The notes under the pieces: generated by a model
Seen by the model: the letters and a program-made list of their open reading frames with translations, nothing else
Database searches by the model: none
Told to the model about the DNA's origin: nothing
Shown here: positions 46,729 through 58,024 of the stretch, one piece after another
Layout of the letters: every line of letters starts with the position of its first letter
Position numbering within the stretch: the stretch's first letter is position 1
Made by a program: the position numbers and the translations under genes
Assembly (NCBI GenBank): GCA_013822245.1
Contig: PNKE01000054.1
Coordinates: 1-64,000, forward strand
Length of the DNA: 64,000 bases
Direction: 5' to 3'
Origin: Candidatus Solibacter sp.
GTDB lineage: Bacteria > Acidobacteriota > Terriglobia > Bryobacterales > Bryobacteraceae

Positions 46729-49257
46729 TTAGTGGGTCCGGTTCTCCTCTACGGGCTGCGACGTGGCGAGCTCAACGCTCTGGCCGGCGGCCGCCCTGTC
46801 CCTGAGTGTTTGAAGATCCCCGACAAGGGCAATCGTCAGCACTTGGTCCATCGATTCGACAAAGTGCAGCTTCATGTCCTTGCGGATGTTCTCCGGAACA
46901 TCCACGAGGTCCTTCTCATTATCCACCGGAAGCACGGCTTCAAAAATGCCATGCCGGTGCGCCGCCAGCAACTTCTCCTTCACTCCGCCGATCGGCAGCA
47001 CCTTGCCGCGCAGCGTAATCTCGCCCGTCATGGCCATGTCGCCCCGCACGGGCAGCTTGGTGAGCGCCGACGAGATGGTGGTGGCAATGGTGATGCCGGC
47101 CGAGGGGCCGTCCTTGGGGATGGCGCCTTCGGGGACGTGGATATGGATGTCCAGATGGCGGTAGAAGTCCTTCGGCAGTCCAAGCATGGCGGCGCGGGAG
47201 CGGACAAAGCTCATGGCGGCCTGGGCCGACTCCTGCATCACATCGCCCAGCTTGCCGGTGGTCATGAGCCGGCCGCGGCCTTCCATGATGGTGACCTCGG
47301 TGGTCAGCAACTGGCCGCCGACCTCGGTCCAGGCCAGGCCGTTGGCGGTGCCCACCTCGGACTTGCGGCTTGCCGCCAGATCGCGGAAGCGCGCCGGGCC
47401 CAGCAGTTCCGAAACGCGCGGTTCGTCAACCACAACCTGTTGGAAGCCGGCGGGCGCGGCAACGGTTTCATGGGCTTCGTCGGACTCCACCACTTCGGGA
47501 TCGGCGCTTTGCTTCTTCAATTTCTCCGCCTCGTGCTTCGCATCCCCCGCCAATTCGGCCTCCGACTGGGTGTTCACCAGCCGCCGGGCGACTTTGCGGC
47601 AGACGTTGCCGATTTCCCGTTCCAGATTGCGGACCCCGGCCTCGCGGGTGTAGCCCTGGACGAGCGACATCAGGCCGGCATCCTCGAACTTCACCTGCGC
47701 TTCGTCCAGGCCGGTCCCTTTCATCTGCTTGGGGACGAGGAAGCGCCGGGCGATCTCCATCTTCTCGATTTCGGTATAGCCGGAGAGACGGATCACCTCC
47801 ATGCGGTCCTGCAGCGCCGGCGGGATGGTGTGCATCACGTTGGCGGTGGCGATGAAGAACACCTCGCTGAGGTCGTATTCGACGTCGAGGTAGTGGTCCA
47901 TGAACATGAAGTTCTGCTCTGGATCGAGGACTTCGAGCAGCGCCGCCGACGGGTCTCCGCGGAAGTCCGTCGACATCTTGTCGATCTCGTCGAGCATGAA
48001 GACGGGATTGCGCGTCCCGGCCTTCTTCATCATCTGGATGACCTGTCCGGGCAGGGCGCCGATGTAAGTCCGGCGGTGGCCGCGGACTTCGGCTTCGTCG
48101 CGCACGCCGCCGAGAGACAGCCGGACGAATTTGCGTCCGGTGGCCTTGGCGATAGACATGCCGAGCGAGGTTTTACCGACGCCGGGGGGGCCGACAAAGC
48201 ACAGGATCGAGCCCTTGGGATTCTTGACCAGACGGCGGACGGCGAGGAATTCGAGGATGCGCTCCTTGATCTTCTCGAGGCCGTAGTGGTCGGCGTTGAG
48301 GACATCCTCGGCGAAGCGCAGGTCGCGGATCTCCTTGGTCCTCTTCTTCCACGGCACGGCCAGCATCCAGTCCAGGTAGTTCCGCGAGACGGTGGATTCG
48401 GCCGACATGGGCGGCATCTGTTCGAGGCGGCGCAGTTCGGCGATGGCCTTATCGCGGGCGTCGCCGGACATGCCCGAGGAATCGATCCGCTTGCGAAGCT
48501 CGTCGAATTCGGATTTTTCGCCGCGCCCGAGTTCCTTCTGGATGGCCTTGATCTTCTCGTTGAGGTAGTACTCTTTTTGCGCCCGCTCCATCTGGCGCTT
48601 GACGCGGCCCTGGATGGTGCGGTCGACGTTGAGCTTTTCGATTTCGATGTCCAGCAGGTCGCCGACGCGGGTGAGGCGGTCAATGGGGTCGAAGATCTCG
48701 AGCAGTTCCTGCTTTTCCTCGATGGTCAACTGGAGGTTGGCGCCGATGGTATCGGCGAGTTTACCGGGCTCATCGACGCGGATGGCGGCGATCATGGTCT
48801 CGTAGTTGACGTTCTGGCTGAGTTTGACGTACTGCTCGAACAGCGAAGTGACGCGCGTGGTCAACGCTTCGAGCACCGAATCGCTCTGCGCCCTGGCCGG
48901 CGCCGTGCGGACCAGGACGCGGTAGAAACCGTCCTCCTCCGAGACGCTGACAATCTTGGCGCGTTCGACGCCTTCGACCAGCACCTTGATATTGCCGTCC
49001 GGCATGCGGACGCTCTGGACGACATTGGCGATGGTGCCGACCTGGTAAATATCCTCGGGACGGGGTTCGTCGATCGAGGCGTCGTGCTGGGTGGCGAGGA
49101 AGATCTGCTTGCCGCCGGTCTGGGCGTCTTCGAGCGCCCGGACGCTCGATTCCCGGCCGACCACGAACGGCGTCATCATGTAGGGGAAGATGACGACGTC
49201 CCGTATGGGCATCATCGGCAGGCGTCGGGTTTCGGGCTTTTCCTTGGGGTTGCTCAT
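46729..49257 (-). CDS. lon: ATP-dependent protease Lon
   Basis: The 842-residue product has the LonA layout: substrate-binding N domain ([19 protein letters not shown]), coiled region, AAA+ core with Walker [12 protein letters not shown] and Walker [10 protein letters not shown], then the serine/lysine protease with [10 protein letters not shown] (nucleophile Ser) and [14 protein letters not shown] (Lys). Residues about 563-610 ([20 protein letters not shown] onward) are a charged insertion between the AAA+ and protease domains, not present in E. coli Lon. It degrades misfolded and regulatory proteins. It lies 126 bases downstream of clpX. Confidence 0.97.
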   Translation of the reverse strand: MSNPKEKPETRRLPMMPIRDVVIFPYMMTPFVVGRESSVRALEDAQTGGKQIFLATQHDASIDEPRPEDIYQVGTIANVVQSVRMPDGNIKVLVEGVERAKIVSVSEEDGFYRVLVRTAPARAQSDSVLEALTTRVTSLFEQYVKLSQNVNYETMIAAIRVDEPGKLADTIGANLQLTIEEKQELLEIFDPIDRLTRVGDLLDIEIEKLNVDRTIQGRVKRQMERAQKEYYLNEKIKAIQKELGRGEKSEFDELRKRIDSSGMSGDARDKAIAELRRLEQMPPMSAESTVSRNYLDWMLAVPWKKRTKEIRDLRFAEDVLNADHYGLEKIKERILEFLAVRRLVKNPKGSILCFVGPPGVGKTSLGMSIAKATGRKFVRLSLGGVRDEAEVRGHRRTYIGALPGQVIQMMKKAGTRNPVFMLDEIDKMSTDFRGDPSAALLEVLDPEQNFMFMDHYLDVEYDLSEVFFIATANVMHTIPPALQDRMEVIRLSGYTEIEKMEIARRFLVPKQMKGTGLDEAQVKFEDAGLMSLVQGYTREAGVRNLEREIGNVCRKVARRLVNTQSEAELAGDAKHEAEKLKKQSADPEVVESDEAHETVAAPAGFQQVVVDEPRVSELLGPARFRDLAASRKSEVGTANGLAWTEVGGQLLTTEVTIMEGRGRLMTTGKLGDVMQESAQAAMSFVRSRAAMLGLPKDFYRHLDIHIHVPEGAIPKDGPSAGITIATTISSALTKLPVRGDMAMTGEITLRGKVLPIGGVKEKLLAAHRHGIFEAVLPVDNEKDLVDVPENIRKDMKLHFVESMDQVLTIALVGDLQTLRDRAAAGQSVELATSQPVEENRTH

Positions 49258-49383
49258 CCTGTTGTGTCTCTTTGATGACTCCCGCGTCGCGTGGGAGCTA
49301 AACGGCGGCTCTTAATCAAAGCCTAAAGCGATATGAGCCGGAGCGGGAACTCGCCTCCAGCCGCGGGCTGGATCCCTTCGGGA

Positions 49384-50655
49384 CTAACCCGCCTTCTCCA
49401 GTAGCGCCCAGTTGATCTTCTTGGACAATACCATTTCCTTGGTGACCACGAACTCCCTCACCTTCTTATAAGAGGGCATGTAGTACATCAGGTCGAGCAT
49501 CAGTTCCTCGAGGATCATTCGCAGGCCCCTGGCCCCGACCTTCCTCTGAAGAGCCTGCTCGGCAATGGCGTCGAGAGCGTCTTCGCTGAACTTCAGTTTA
49601 ACATTCTCGAACTCGAACAGCTTCTGATACTGGCGGACGACCGAGTTCTTCGGCTTGGTCAGAATCTCCACCAGCGCCGAGCGGTCCAGATCCTCCAGCA
49701 CACCGCAGACCGGCAACCGGCCGATGAACTCCGGGATGAAGCCGAACCGGATCAGGTCCTCGGGCTGGATCTGGTCCAGCAGCGTGATGTCGCGGTGATG
49801 CGGAGTGGCGCGCAGCACGGTCTCCTTGGACGGATCGCCGCCCTTGAAGCCGACCGTCTTCTTGCCCACGCGGCGGGCGATGATCTTCTCGAGGCCGACA
49901 AACGCCCCGCCGCAGATGAACAGGATGTTCGTCGTGTCGATGGGGGTGAACTCCTGGTGGGGGTGCTTACGGCCGCCCTGCGGCGGCACATTGGCCACCG
50001 TGCCTTCCAGGATCTTCAGCAGCGCCTGCTGGACGCCTTCGCCGGAGACATCGCGCGTGATGGAGGGGTTTTCGTCCTTGCGCGAAATCTTGTCGATTTC
50101 GTCGATGTAAATAATCCCGGACTGCGCCCGCGGGACGTCCCAATCGGCGTTCTGGAGCAGGCGGAGGATGATGTTCTCGACATCCTCGCCGACATAGCCG
50201 GCTTCGGTCAGCGTGGTGGCGTCGACGATGGCGAACGGCACATCGAGGATTCGGGCCAGCGTCTGGGCGAGAAGGGTCTTGCCGGTGCCGGTGGGGCCGA
50301 TGAGCAGGATGTTGGATTTCGACAGTTCGACGTCGCCGGTACGGGCGCGGTTCATCTGGACGCGCTTGTAGTGGTTATAGACGGCCACGGCGAGGCGCTT
50401 CTTGGTGGCGTCCTGGCCGATCACGTACTGATCGAGAAGTTCTTTTAATTCGAGAGGTTTAGGGAGCTTGCTGGGGGACCCGTAGCTGCGTTTTGGGGCG
50501 TCGTCCTCGAGGATGGAATTGCAGACGGCGATGCACTCGTCGCAAATATAGGCCCTCGGATAGTCGCTCGGGGAAGAGATGAGCTTCCCGACAACGTCTT
50601 GGGTTTTATGACAGAACGAACAGCGTAGGGTTTCGTCGCTTCCAGAGCGCTTCAC
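49384..50655 (-). CDS. clpX: ATP-dependent Clp protease ATP-binding subunit ClpX
   Basis: The 423-residue unfoldase feeds substrates to ClpP. The N-terminal zinc finger is CSFCHKTQ and CDECIAVC. The AAA+ core has Walker [12 protein letters not shown], Walker [11 protein letters not shown] and the pore loop in [23 protein letters not shown] is the conserved sensor region. The start is GTG at 50655 with GAGG about 9 bases upstream. clpP and tig, the usual upstream partners, are absent; instead 145 bases separate it from an unrelated membrane protein gene. It heads a minus-strand run with lon, engB and rho. Confidence 0.97.
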   Translation of the reverse strand: MKRSGSDETLRCSFCHKTQDVVGKLISSPSDYPRAYICDECIAVCNSILEDDAPKRSYGSPSKLPKPLELKELLDQYVIGQDATKKRLAVAVYNHYKRVQMNRARTGDVELSKSNILLIGPTGTGKTLLAQTLARILDVPFAIVDATTLTEAGYVGEDVENIILRLLQNADWDVPRAQSGIIYIDEIDKISRKDENPSITRDVSGEGVQQALLKILEGTVANVPPQGGRKHPHQEFTPIDTTNILFICGGAFVGLEKIIARRVGKKTVGFKGGDPSKETVLRATPHHRDITLLDQIQPEDLIRFGFIPEFIGRLPVCGVLEDLDRSALVEILTKPKNSVVRQYQKLFEFENVKLKFSEDALDAIAEQALQRKVGARGLRMILEELMLDLMYYMPSYKKVREFVVTKEMVLSKKINWALLEKAG

Positions 50656-50800
50656 TTTACCATCCTCGCTCCCGGATTCTCAATGAACCTTGACCCCGGG
50701 CGCGGACCGGCCTTATCTGGCCTCATTATCCCTCGAAAGAGTAATCGGTAGCAATCGCCGAATTCTACAGTCTGGTTCCAGGACGCCGGCGGCGGGGGCG

Positions 50801-52273
50801 TCACGGTTTGGGCGCCTCGGGCGCCGGGGGGGTCTTGCGAACCTGCTTGTAGTAGCGCTGGACGTAGTCCTGAAGATGGAGCGGGACTTCGTCGCGGGAG
50901 ACTTCGCCGCCGGCCTCGCCGTGGGTGGCCGGGCGGTCGGCGAGCGGGGTGCGCAGGGCCTGATTGCGGGACTTGTTTACTTCCACCATCACCTCGCCCT
51001 TGACGTTCTGGGACCGGCGGCCGAACAGTTCGCTGAGTTTGCCCATGGCCTCGGTGTCCTCGGACATGGCCGTTTCCTTGCTGCCGTCCTGGGAGCCCAT
51101 GCCGCTTTTCGGCTGGCCGGAGGGCGGTTCGGGCGGCTGGCCGGACTGGTTCTTGGTGATCTGGGTCTGCTCGCCTTCGCCCTCGGCGTCGCTCTTTTCG
51201 CCGTCGGGGTCGGCCTGGGCGTTCTGGGACTGACCCTTCTGGCCCTTGCCGTCCTTCTTGCCCTGCCCCGGCTGTTGGGACTTGCTGGCCGATTCCTTGC
51301 CCTCGCCCGGCGGCGGCTCGATTTTGAGCTTGTCCATGAGGCTGGCCAGGGCGTCGCGCATTTTGTCCATCAGGCTGTTGGGCTTGTCCGGCTGCGAGCC
51401 TTTGCCCTTGTTGCCGGGCTGGCGGCTGGGGTCCTGGGTTCCCGTGGGGACATCTTCGACGCCGGGCTGATCTCCGGGTTCGTCGCCGGGTTCGCCTTCG
51501 CCGCCCGGCTGGCCGGACTGAGACCGCTGGCCTTTCTGTCCGCTGGCGCCGGCTTCGGTGGCTTCGACATCGAATTGTTCAAACTGCTCGTTCTTTTCGT
51601 CGCCGGTGAGGCTGGCGGCCTCGTAACCGGGGATGTCGACGCCGATACCCTCGAACGGGCGGGGCTGTTGCGCCTGGGCGAGCTTTTTGCTGGCATCGAC
51701 GGGCGCGCCGGTGATGGTGTCGAAACGGACCTCGGCCAGGCCGGCATGGAGGTCGAGCGTCTTCAGCACGCCCAGACGGACGCCCAGCAGCACGGCGCAG
51801 ACGGCCAGAAGCCCGGCGGCGACGTAGCCCGAACGGGGCAACTTCCAGGGCATGAGCGTGGCGGCGGCGGCGGCGGTGGAGGCGGTGTCGCCGGCCTGTT
51901 TGAGGACGGTATCGACGAATTCGGATTTGCCGGCGGACGACGAAAAGTGCCAGGCGGTGGATAGCAGGTCCTTGGCTTCCAGGGCGTGGTCGATGCGCTG
52001 GGCGGTCTGATAGGAAGACGGCAGGCGCCTGCGCCCGCGCCAGGCGGCCCAGGCGGCGCCGGTCAGGCCGGCGGCGGCGGACCAGCCCCAGTGCAGGATG
52101 CCGGTGCCGGCAATCAGGACGAGGATGAAGACGGCGAGCGTGGCGGCGGCGCCGATGAACAGAATTCCGGCGGCGGCGTGAGAGACCGTTCGACGGTTGG
52201 CCTGCCGGACCAGGGCGTCGAGAGCGGGCACGTTGGTGGCGGAGTTGATGGTGCTCAAAGCGACCCTGCTCAC
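50801..52273 (-). CDS. Membrane protein with long Gly/Gln/Ser-rich hydrophilic region
   Basis: The 490-residue product has three hydrophobic segments: IAGTGILHWGWSAAAGLTGAAW with a preceding helix in the first 80 residues, and YVAAGLLAVCAVLLGVRLGV near 150-170. About 250 residues rich in Gly, Gln, Ser, Lys, Glu and Pro follow. It ends with HLQDYVQRYYKQVRKT. I recall similar proteins near MoxR/BatA-type operons in Acidobacteriota, but no such genes are here. Function is unknown. The start is GTG at 52273; no strong ribosome binding site is seen. It lies beyond the gapA terminator, so it needs its own promoter. Confidence 0.75.
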   Translation of the reverse strand: MSRVALSTINSATNVPALDALVRQANRRTVSHAAAGILFIGAAATLAVFILVLIAGTGILHWGWSAAAGLTGAAWAAWRGRRRLPSSYQTAQRIDHALEAKDLLSTAWHFSSSAGKSEFVDTVLKQAGDTASTAAAAATLMPWKLPRSGYVAAGLLAVCAVLLGVRLGVLKTLDLHAGLAEVRFDTITGAPVDASKKLAQAQQPRPFEGIGVDIPGYEAASLTGDEKNEQFEQFDVEATEAGASGQKGQRSQSGQPGGEGEPGDEPGDQPGVEDVPTGTQDPSRQPGNKGKGSQPDKPNSLMDKMRDALASLMDKLKIEPPPGEGKESASKSQQPGQGKKDGKGQKGQSQNAQADPDGEKSDAEGEGEQTQITKNQSGQPPEPPSGQPKSGMGSQDGSKETAMSEDTEAMGKLSELFGRRSQNVKGEVMVEVNKSRNQALRTPLADRPATHGEAGGEVSRDEVPLHLQDYVQRYYKQVRKTPPAPEAPKP

Positions 52274-52296
52274 TTCATCATATTCCGGCGCGGGGC

Positions 52297-52339
52297 GAAA
52301 AGCAGAAAGCCCCGGACGCGCGCGGCATCCGGGGCTTCC
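52297..52339 (-). terminator. Rho-independent terminator of gapA
   Basis: AAGCCCCGGA (52307-52316) pairs with TCCGGGGCTT (52328-52337), a 10-bp stem. On the minus strand it is followed by TCTGCTTTTCG. It lies 24 bases after the gapA stop. Confidence 0.85.
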
Positions 52340-52360
52340 ATGAAACAGGGCAATGAGGAA

Positions 52361-54602
<2,242 letters not shown>

Positions 54603-54606
<4 letters not shown>

Positions 54607-56045
54607 TGGCCACACACGCCAGTCCGTATGCGGGGTCATGGTATCCGGGCGAGAGGGCAGAACTTGAGCCGATGCTGGAGCACATCTTCGAGGCGTCGGC
54701 GAAGCGCACCGGGACGGAGATGTGGCCTGGGGCGATGGCGTTTGTGGTCCCGCACGCCGGGCTGATGTATTCGGGCGGCGTGGCGGCGGCGGCGTACCGG
54801 CATATCCAGGCCGAACGGCCGCGGCGGGTGTTCATTTTGGGGTTCTGCCATCGAGGCGGGCGGGCTTGCGTCGAACTGCCCGACACAGGAGCGTTTGAGA
54901 CGCCGCTGGGCGAAGTGAAGATCGACGTGGAGGCGCTCGGGCGGCTTGCGGGCAACGCCGGGTTTGAGATGGCCGAGGAGTGCGATGTCTGCGACCATTC
55001 CGTCGAGATCCAACTGCCGTTGCTGCAATACGCCGCGCCGGACGTGGTTGCCGTTCCGCTGTATGTGGGGCGCCTGGACGAGGAGTCGCGGCGGGCGGCC
55101 GCCAGTGTTCTGGCGAGAGAGTTCCGCCAGGGCGATGTCCTGCTGGCGAGCACGGATCTGACGCACTATGGACCGGATTTCGGGTACCTGCCGTTCCCGG
55201 CGGATGAGAACGCTCAGGATCGGATTTCGGATCTCGATCACGAGGCCATCGAGGCCGCCGGCAGCCTGGATGCCGGGCTGTTTCTGGAAACGCTGCGCCA
55301 GAGCAAGGCGACGGTGTGCGGCTATGAGCCGGTGGCGCTGCTGCTGGAGACCCTCACGGCGCTGGGCGGCGAGAGCATTTTCCAGAAGGAGCTCGATTAC
55401 CAAACCTCAGCCGGCATCAGCGGCGATACGCGGCACAGCGTCAGCTATGCGGCGCTGGCGTATTTCCGTGAAGAGTCTTTCCAAGCCGATACGGAGACGC
55501 GGGCGGCGCTGCTGGAGAGCGCTCGCGACACACTGCGCAGGCTGCGCGGGGATGAGCCGGGCGGGCCTGCTGTGGCGGCAGGTGACAGCGCCGCGCTGAG
55601 GCGCAAGCCGGCGGTGTTTGTCAGCCTGCATCATGGCAAAGAGCTGTTCGGGTGTATCGGCACGCGGCCGAAGGAGTTGACGCTGGCCGAGGCGATTCCG
55701 TATCTGACACACGCATCGGCCGACGATCCGCGGTTTCCGCGCGGGCGGGGGATTCCGGAGAATCTGGATATCGAAGTGTCGATCCTGACGCCGATGAAGC
55801 GGGTGCGGGATTGGCGGAGTTTCAGGCTGGGCGTGGATGGCGCTTATCTGATTGTGGGCGGGCGCTGCGGGTTGCTGCTGCCGCAGGTGGCCGGGCATGG
55901 GATCGACACGCCGGAGCGGTTTCTGGAGTGCCTGTCGCGGAAGATCGGATTGCCGGCGGACGCTTATCGGGACCGGGAAGCGAAGCTGTTTGTTTTCCAC
56001 GCGCAGGTGTTCGGCGGCAACCTGTCCGGCGAGCCTGGCGAGTGA
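54603..56045 (+). CDS. amrB-amrA: AmmeMemoRadiSam proteins B and A fused (MEMO1-AMMECR1)
   Basis: This 480-residue protein joins two families. Residues 1-290 are MEMO-like. The metal-site residues known from human MEMO1 correspond to His51 (VPHAGLMYSGG), His83 (GFCHRGG) and Cys239 (VCGYEP), with Asp185 and His188 in STDLTHYG nearby. Residues about 300-480 are AMMECR1-like: ELFGCIGTRP, LDIEVSILTPM, LLPQVAGHGID and FLECLSRKIGLPAD. Such fusions with an adjacent radical SAM gene are known, but the pathway is not. The ATG at 54603 overlaps amrS. A palindromic hairpin at 56105-56118 follows. Confidence 0.92.
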
Positions 56046-56104
56046 GGGCGAAGCGGATCGAGACCGGTGGCGGCCGCTCACGCATGGGAGCAGGGAGGAC
56101 AGCG

Positions 56105-56123
56105 CGCGCCGCGGCGCGATTTT
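56105..56123 (+). terminator. Possible terminator after the AmrB-AmrA gene
   Basis: The 14-base perfect palindrome CGCGCCGCGGCGCG (56105-56118) is followed by ATTTT. It stands 60 bases past the stop, between convergent genes. Confidence 0.5.
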
Positions 56124-56193
56124 GCCGCATCCGATGCCGTTCCCGGCGCGGATCGGACAAGACGGCTGGTTCGCGGAAAATCCTGCCTGGCGG

Positions 56194-56841
56194 TTAGTGG
56201 CAGCCTTTGCAGGTGAAGTTCCTGCCGTGGCACGACGCGCAGTCCGCCTTCGCGATCTTGCCCTTGACGGCATGGGCGTCGACGAATTCGGCGGTGTGGG
56301 TGGCCGGGCGGAAGGTCATCGACGAATCGTGGCAGAGTTTGCAGGACTCAGGCGGATTGATCTTGTTGTGGCAGGTGAGGCAGTCGGCCATGCGCGGGTA
56401 GTGCTTATGGCCGTCGTCGGCCTTGACGGCTTCGGACTTCTCGATGCCATGGTGGCAGGCCAGGCAGGCGTCCTTGGTGTTGACTTCGGCCGGCTTTTCA
56501 GATTCCTTGCCGAGCCACGTCCCGCTTCGGATGGCGGCGGCGATGATGGGGCCGGGATTCACCTTGACGTGCTGGGCGTGGGAGAACTTCGTCACGTTCG
56601 TCTTGCGCGGATCCTTGATGTGGGTTTCGTCATGACAGTTCGCGCAGGCCGAGGCGTGGAAGGGCAGGACATTGTCGCCGGCCTTGGTTGAGGTTTCAGC
56701 GTCGGTATGGCACCCCTGGCAGGAGGAGACCTGCGTGAGGTGGTACTTGTGCGAGAAGGGCCGCTGCTGTTGAGCGCCGGCCCCGGCGAGGAGAAGAATG
56801 GGAATCGCCGCGAGGGCTATTTTTTGTATGTAATGCGCCAT
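56194..56841 (-). CDS. Periplasmic heptaheme c-type cytochrome
   Basis: The 215-residue product has a signal peptide (ALAAIPILLLAGAGAQ) and seven CxxCH haem sites: CQGCH, CANCH, CLACH, CLTCH, CKLCH, CASCH and CKGCH. The last ends exactly at the C-terminus. Extra histidines (FSHKYHL, FSHAQHV, HKHYP) suit bis-His ligation as in cytochrome c3/c7. It should carry electrons in the periplasm. The ATG at 56841 overlaps the upstream sorbosone-dehydrogenase-like gene by 25 bases, so it may accept electrons from it; this is inference. The redox partner downstream is not in the window. Confidence 0.92.
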   Translation of the reverse strand: MAHYIQKIALAAIPILLLAGAGAQQQRPFSHKYHLTQVSSCQGCHTDAETSTKAGDNVLPFHASACANCHDETHIKDPRKTNVTKFSHAQHVKVNPGPIIAAAIRSGTWLGKESEKPAEVNTKDACLACHHGIEKSEAVKADDGHKHYPRMADCLTCHNKINPPESCKLCHDSSMTFRPATHTAEFVDAHAVKGKIAKADCASCHGRNFTCKGCH

Positions 56842-57989
56842 ATCCTGTTACCGCCGTCGTCCGAGACCAGGAGACTGCCGTCGGGCAACTCGAGCAGCCC
56901 GACGGGCCGTCCCCACACTTCCTTTTTACCCGGATCGAGCATGAATCCGCTCAACAAATCTTCCGCCGGGCCGGAGGGCCTGCCGTCCTTGAACGGAATG
57001 AAGACCACCGAGTAGCCGATGCGCTGGGCCCGGTTCCAGGACCCATGATATGCCAGCAGGGCGCCGTTCCCATACCGCGCCGGGAACATCGAGCCGCGAT
57101 AGAAACGCGAATCGAGCACGGCGACGTGGGACGGCAGCACGACGTCGGGCACGATGGTGGATTTCACCAGGTCAGTCCGCTGGCCCTTGTTGCGCGGGTC
57201 TTCATTGGGGCCGATGTAGGCGTAGGGCCAGCCGTAGAAGCCGCCCTCTTTGATGGATGTGAAGTAATCGGGGACCAGATCGTCGCCGAGTCCGTCGCGT
57301 TCCTGGATGGCGGCCCAGAGTTTGCCGGTGGTGGGTTCGAAGTCGAGGCCAATCGGATTGCGAGTGCCGCGGGCGACGAATTCCCTGCCCGTGCCGTCGG
57401 GGTTGAAGCGCAGGATGGCGGCGCGCATCTCGGGTTCGCCGGGGCTGACGTTGGACGCCGAACCGATGGACAGGTAGAACTTCGTCCCGTCGGGCGAGAA
57501 GCGGATGGTACGGGTCCAGTGGCCGGAGCCGAACTCCTTCATCGAGACGACTTCCTCGCCGGGGCCGATCACGAGCGTCGAAGGGTTGAACTTGTAGCGC
57601 TTCACCGCGGTGGTTTCGGCGACGTACAGATAGTCCTTCCAGAGGGCCAGGCCGAAGGGGCGGTCGAGACCCTGCAAGATCGCCTTCCGGTCCTCCGAGA
57701 CGCCGTCCCTGTTCCTGTCGAACAGGGCGTAGACGGTCCCCTTCCTGGTTGAATCGCTCAGCAGGACCACGCCCGCCGGCAGTTGGATCATGTAGCGCGG
57801 ACGTTCGAAGCCGGCGGCGTATTCCTTGATCGAGAAACCCGCCGGCAGGCGCAATTGCGCGTTTTCCGGGCGTGCGATCACGGCCGGAGCGTTCGACGCC
57901 GATGGCGTGTGATACGGCGCGGGAAGCGGAGGCGGAGCGGCAACGGCGCAGCCCGCGAAGACAAATAGAACCAGCCCTCTGATTGACAT
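56817..57989 (-). CDS. Sorbosone-dehydrogenase-like (PQQ/GDH-type propeller) lipoprotein
   Basis: The 390-residue product has a signal ending FAGCAVAA, possibly a lipobox. A six-bladed propeller of the soluble glucose/L-sorbosone dehydrogenase type follows: PAGFSIKEYAAGFERPRYM, RPFGLALWKDYLYVAETT, SIGSASNV, RNPIGLDFEPTTGKLWAA, PSHVAVLDSRFYRG and ELPDGSLLVSDDGGNRIWRI. Related enzymes oxidise sugars with PQQ; some members only bind. The start codon lies in the loop of a perfect hairpin (57979-57998). It overlaps the heptaheme cytochrome gene by 25 bases, so the two are probably translated together. Confidence 0.87.
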   Translation of the reverse strand: MSIRGLVLFVFAGCAVAAPPPLPAPYHTPSASNAPAVIARPENAQLRLPAGFSIKEYAAGFERPRYMIQLPAGVVLLSDSTRKGTVYALFDRNRDGVSEDRKAILQGLDRPFGLALWKDYLYVAETTAVKRYKFNPSTLVIGPGEEVVSMKEFGSGHWTRTIRFSPDGTKFYLSIGSASNVSPGEPEMRAAILRFNPDGTGREFVARGTRNPIGLDFEPTTGKLWAAIQERDGLGDDLVPDYFTSIKEGGFYGWPYAYIGPNEDPRNKGQRTDLVKSTIVPDVVLPSHVAVLDSRFYRGSMFPARYGNGALLAYHGSWNRAQRIGYSVVFIPFKDGRPSGPAEDLLSGFMLDPGKKEVWGRPVGLLELPDGSLLVSDDGGNRIWRITYKK

Positions 57990-57998
57990 ATCAATCAG
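57979..57998 (-). promoter_or_regulatory. Hairpin presenting the start codon in its tetraloop
   Basis: On the minus strand CTGATTGA pairs perfectly with TCAATCAG around the loop TATG, and the ATG of this loop is the start codon of the sorbosone-dehydrogenase-like gene. No strong Shine-Dalgarno is visible upstream (TTAAACTGATTGAT). It could be an mRNA switch or a DNA operator. Confidence 0.65.
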
Positions 57999-58024
57999 TT
58001 TAACGAACTCGCGGGGTTGGGCTG

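Noticed and set aside
46522-49275. 917-residue open frame antisense to lon
   Set aside because: It is a shadow frame of the lon gene with His/Gly/Asp bias and no domain.
49357-49371. CCAGCC-GCG-GGCTGG hairpin between clpX and lon as terminator
   Set aside because: The stem is only 6 bp and no T-run follows on the minus strand; lon could simply be co-transcribed with clpX.
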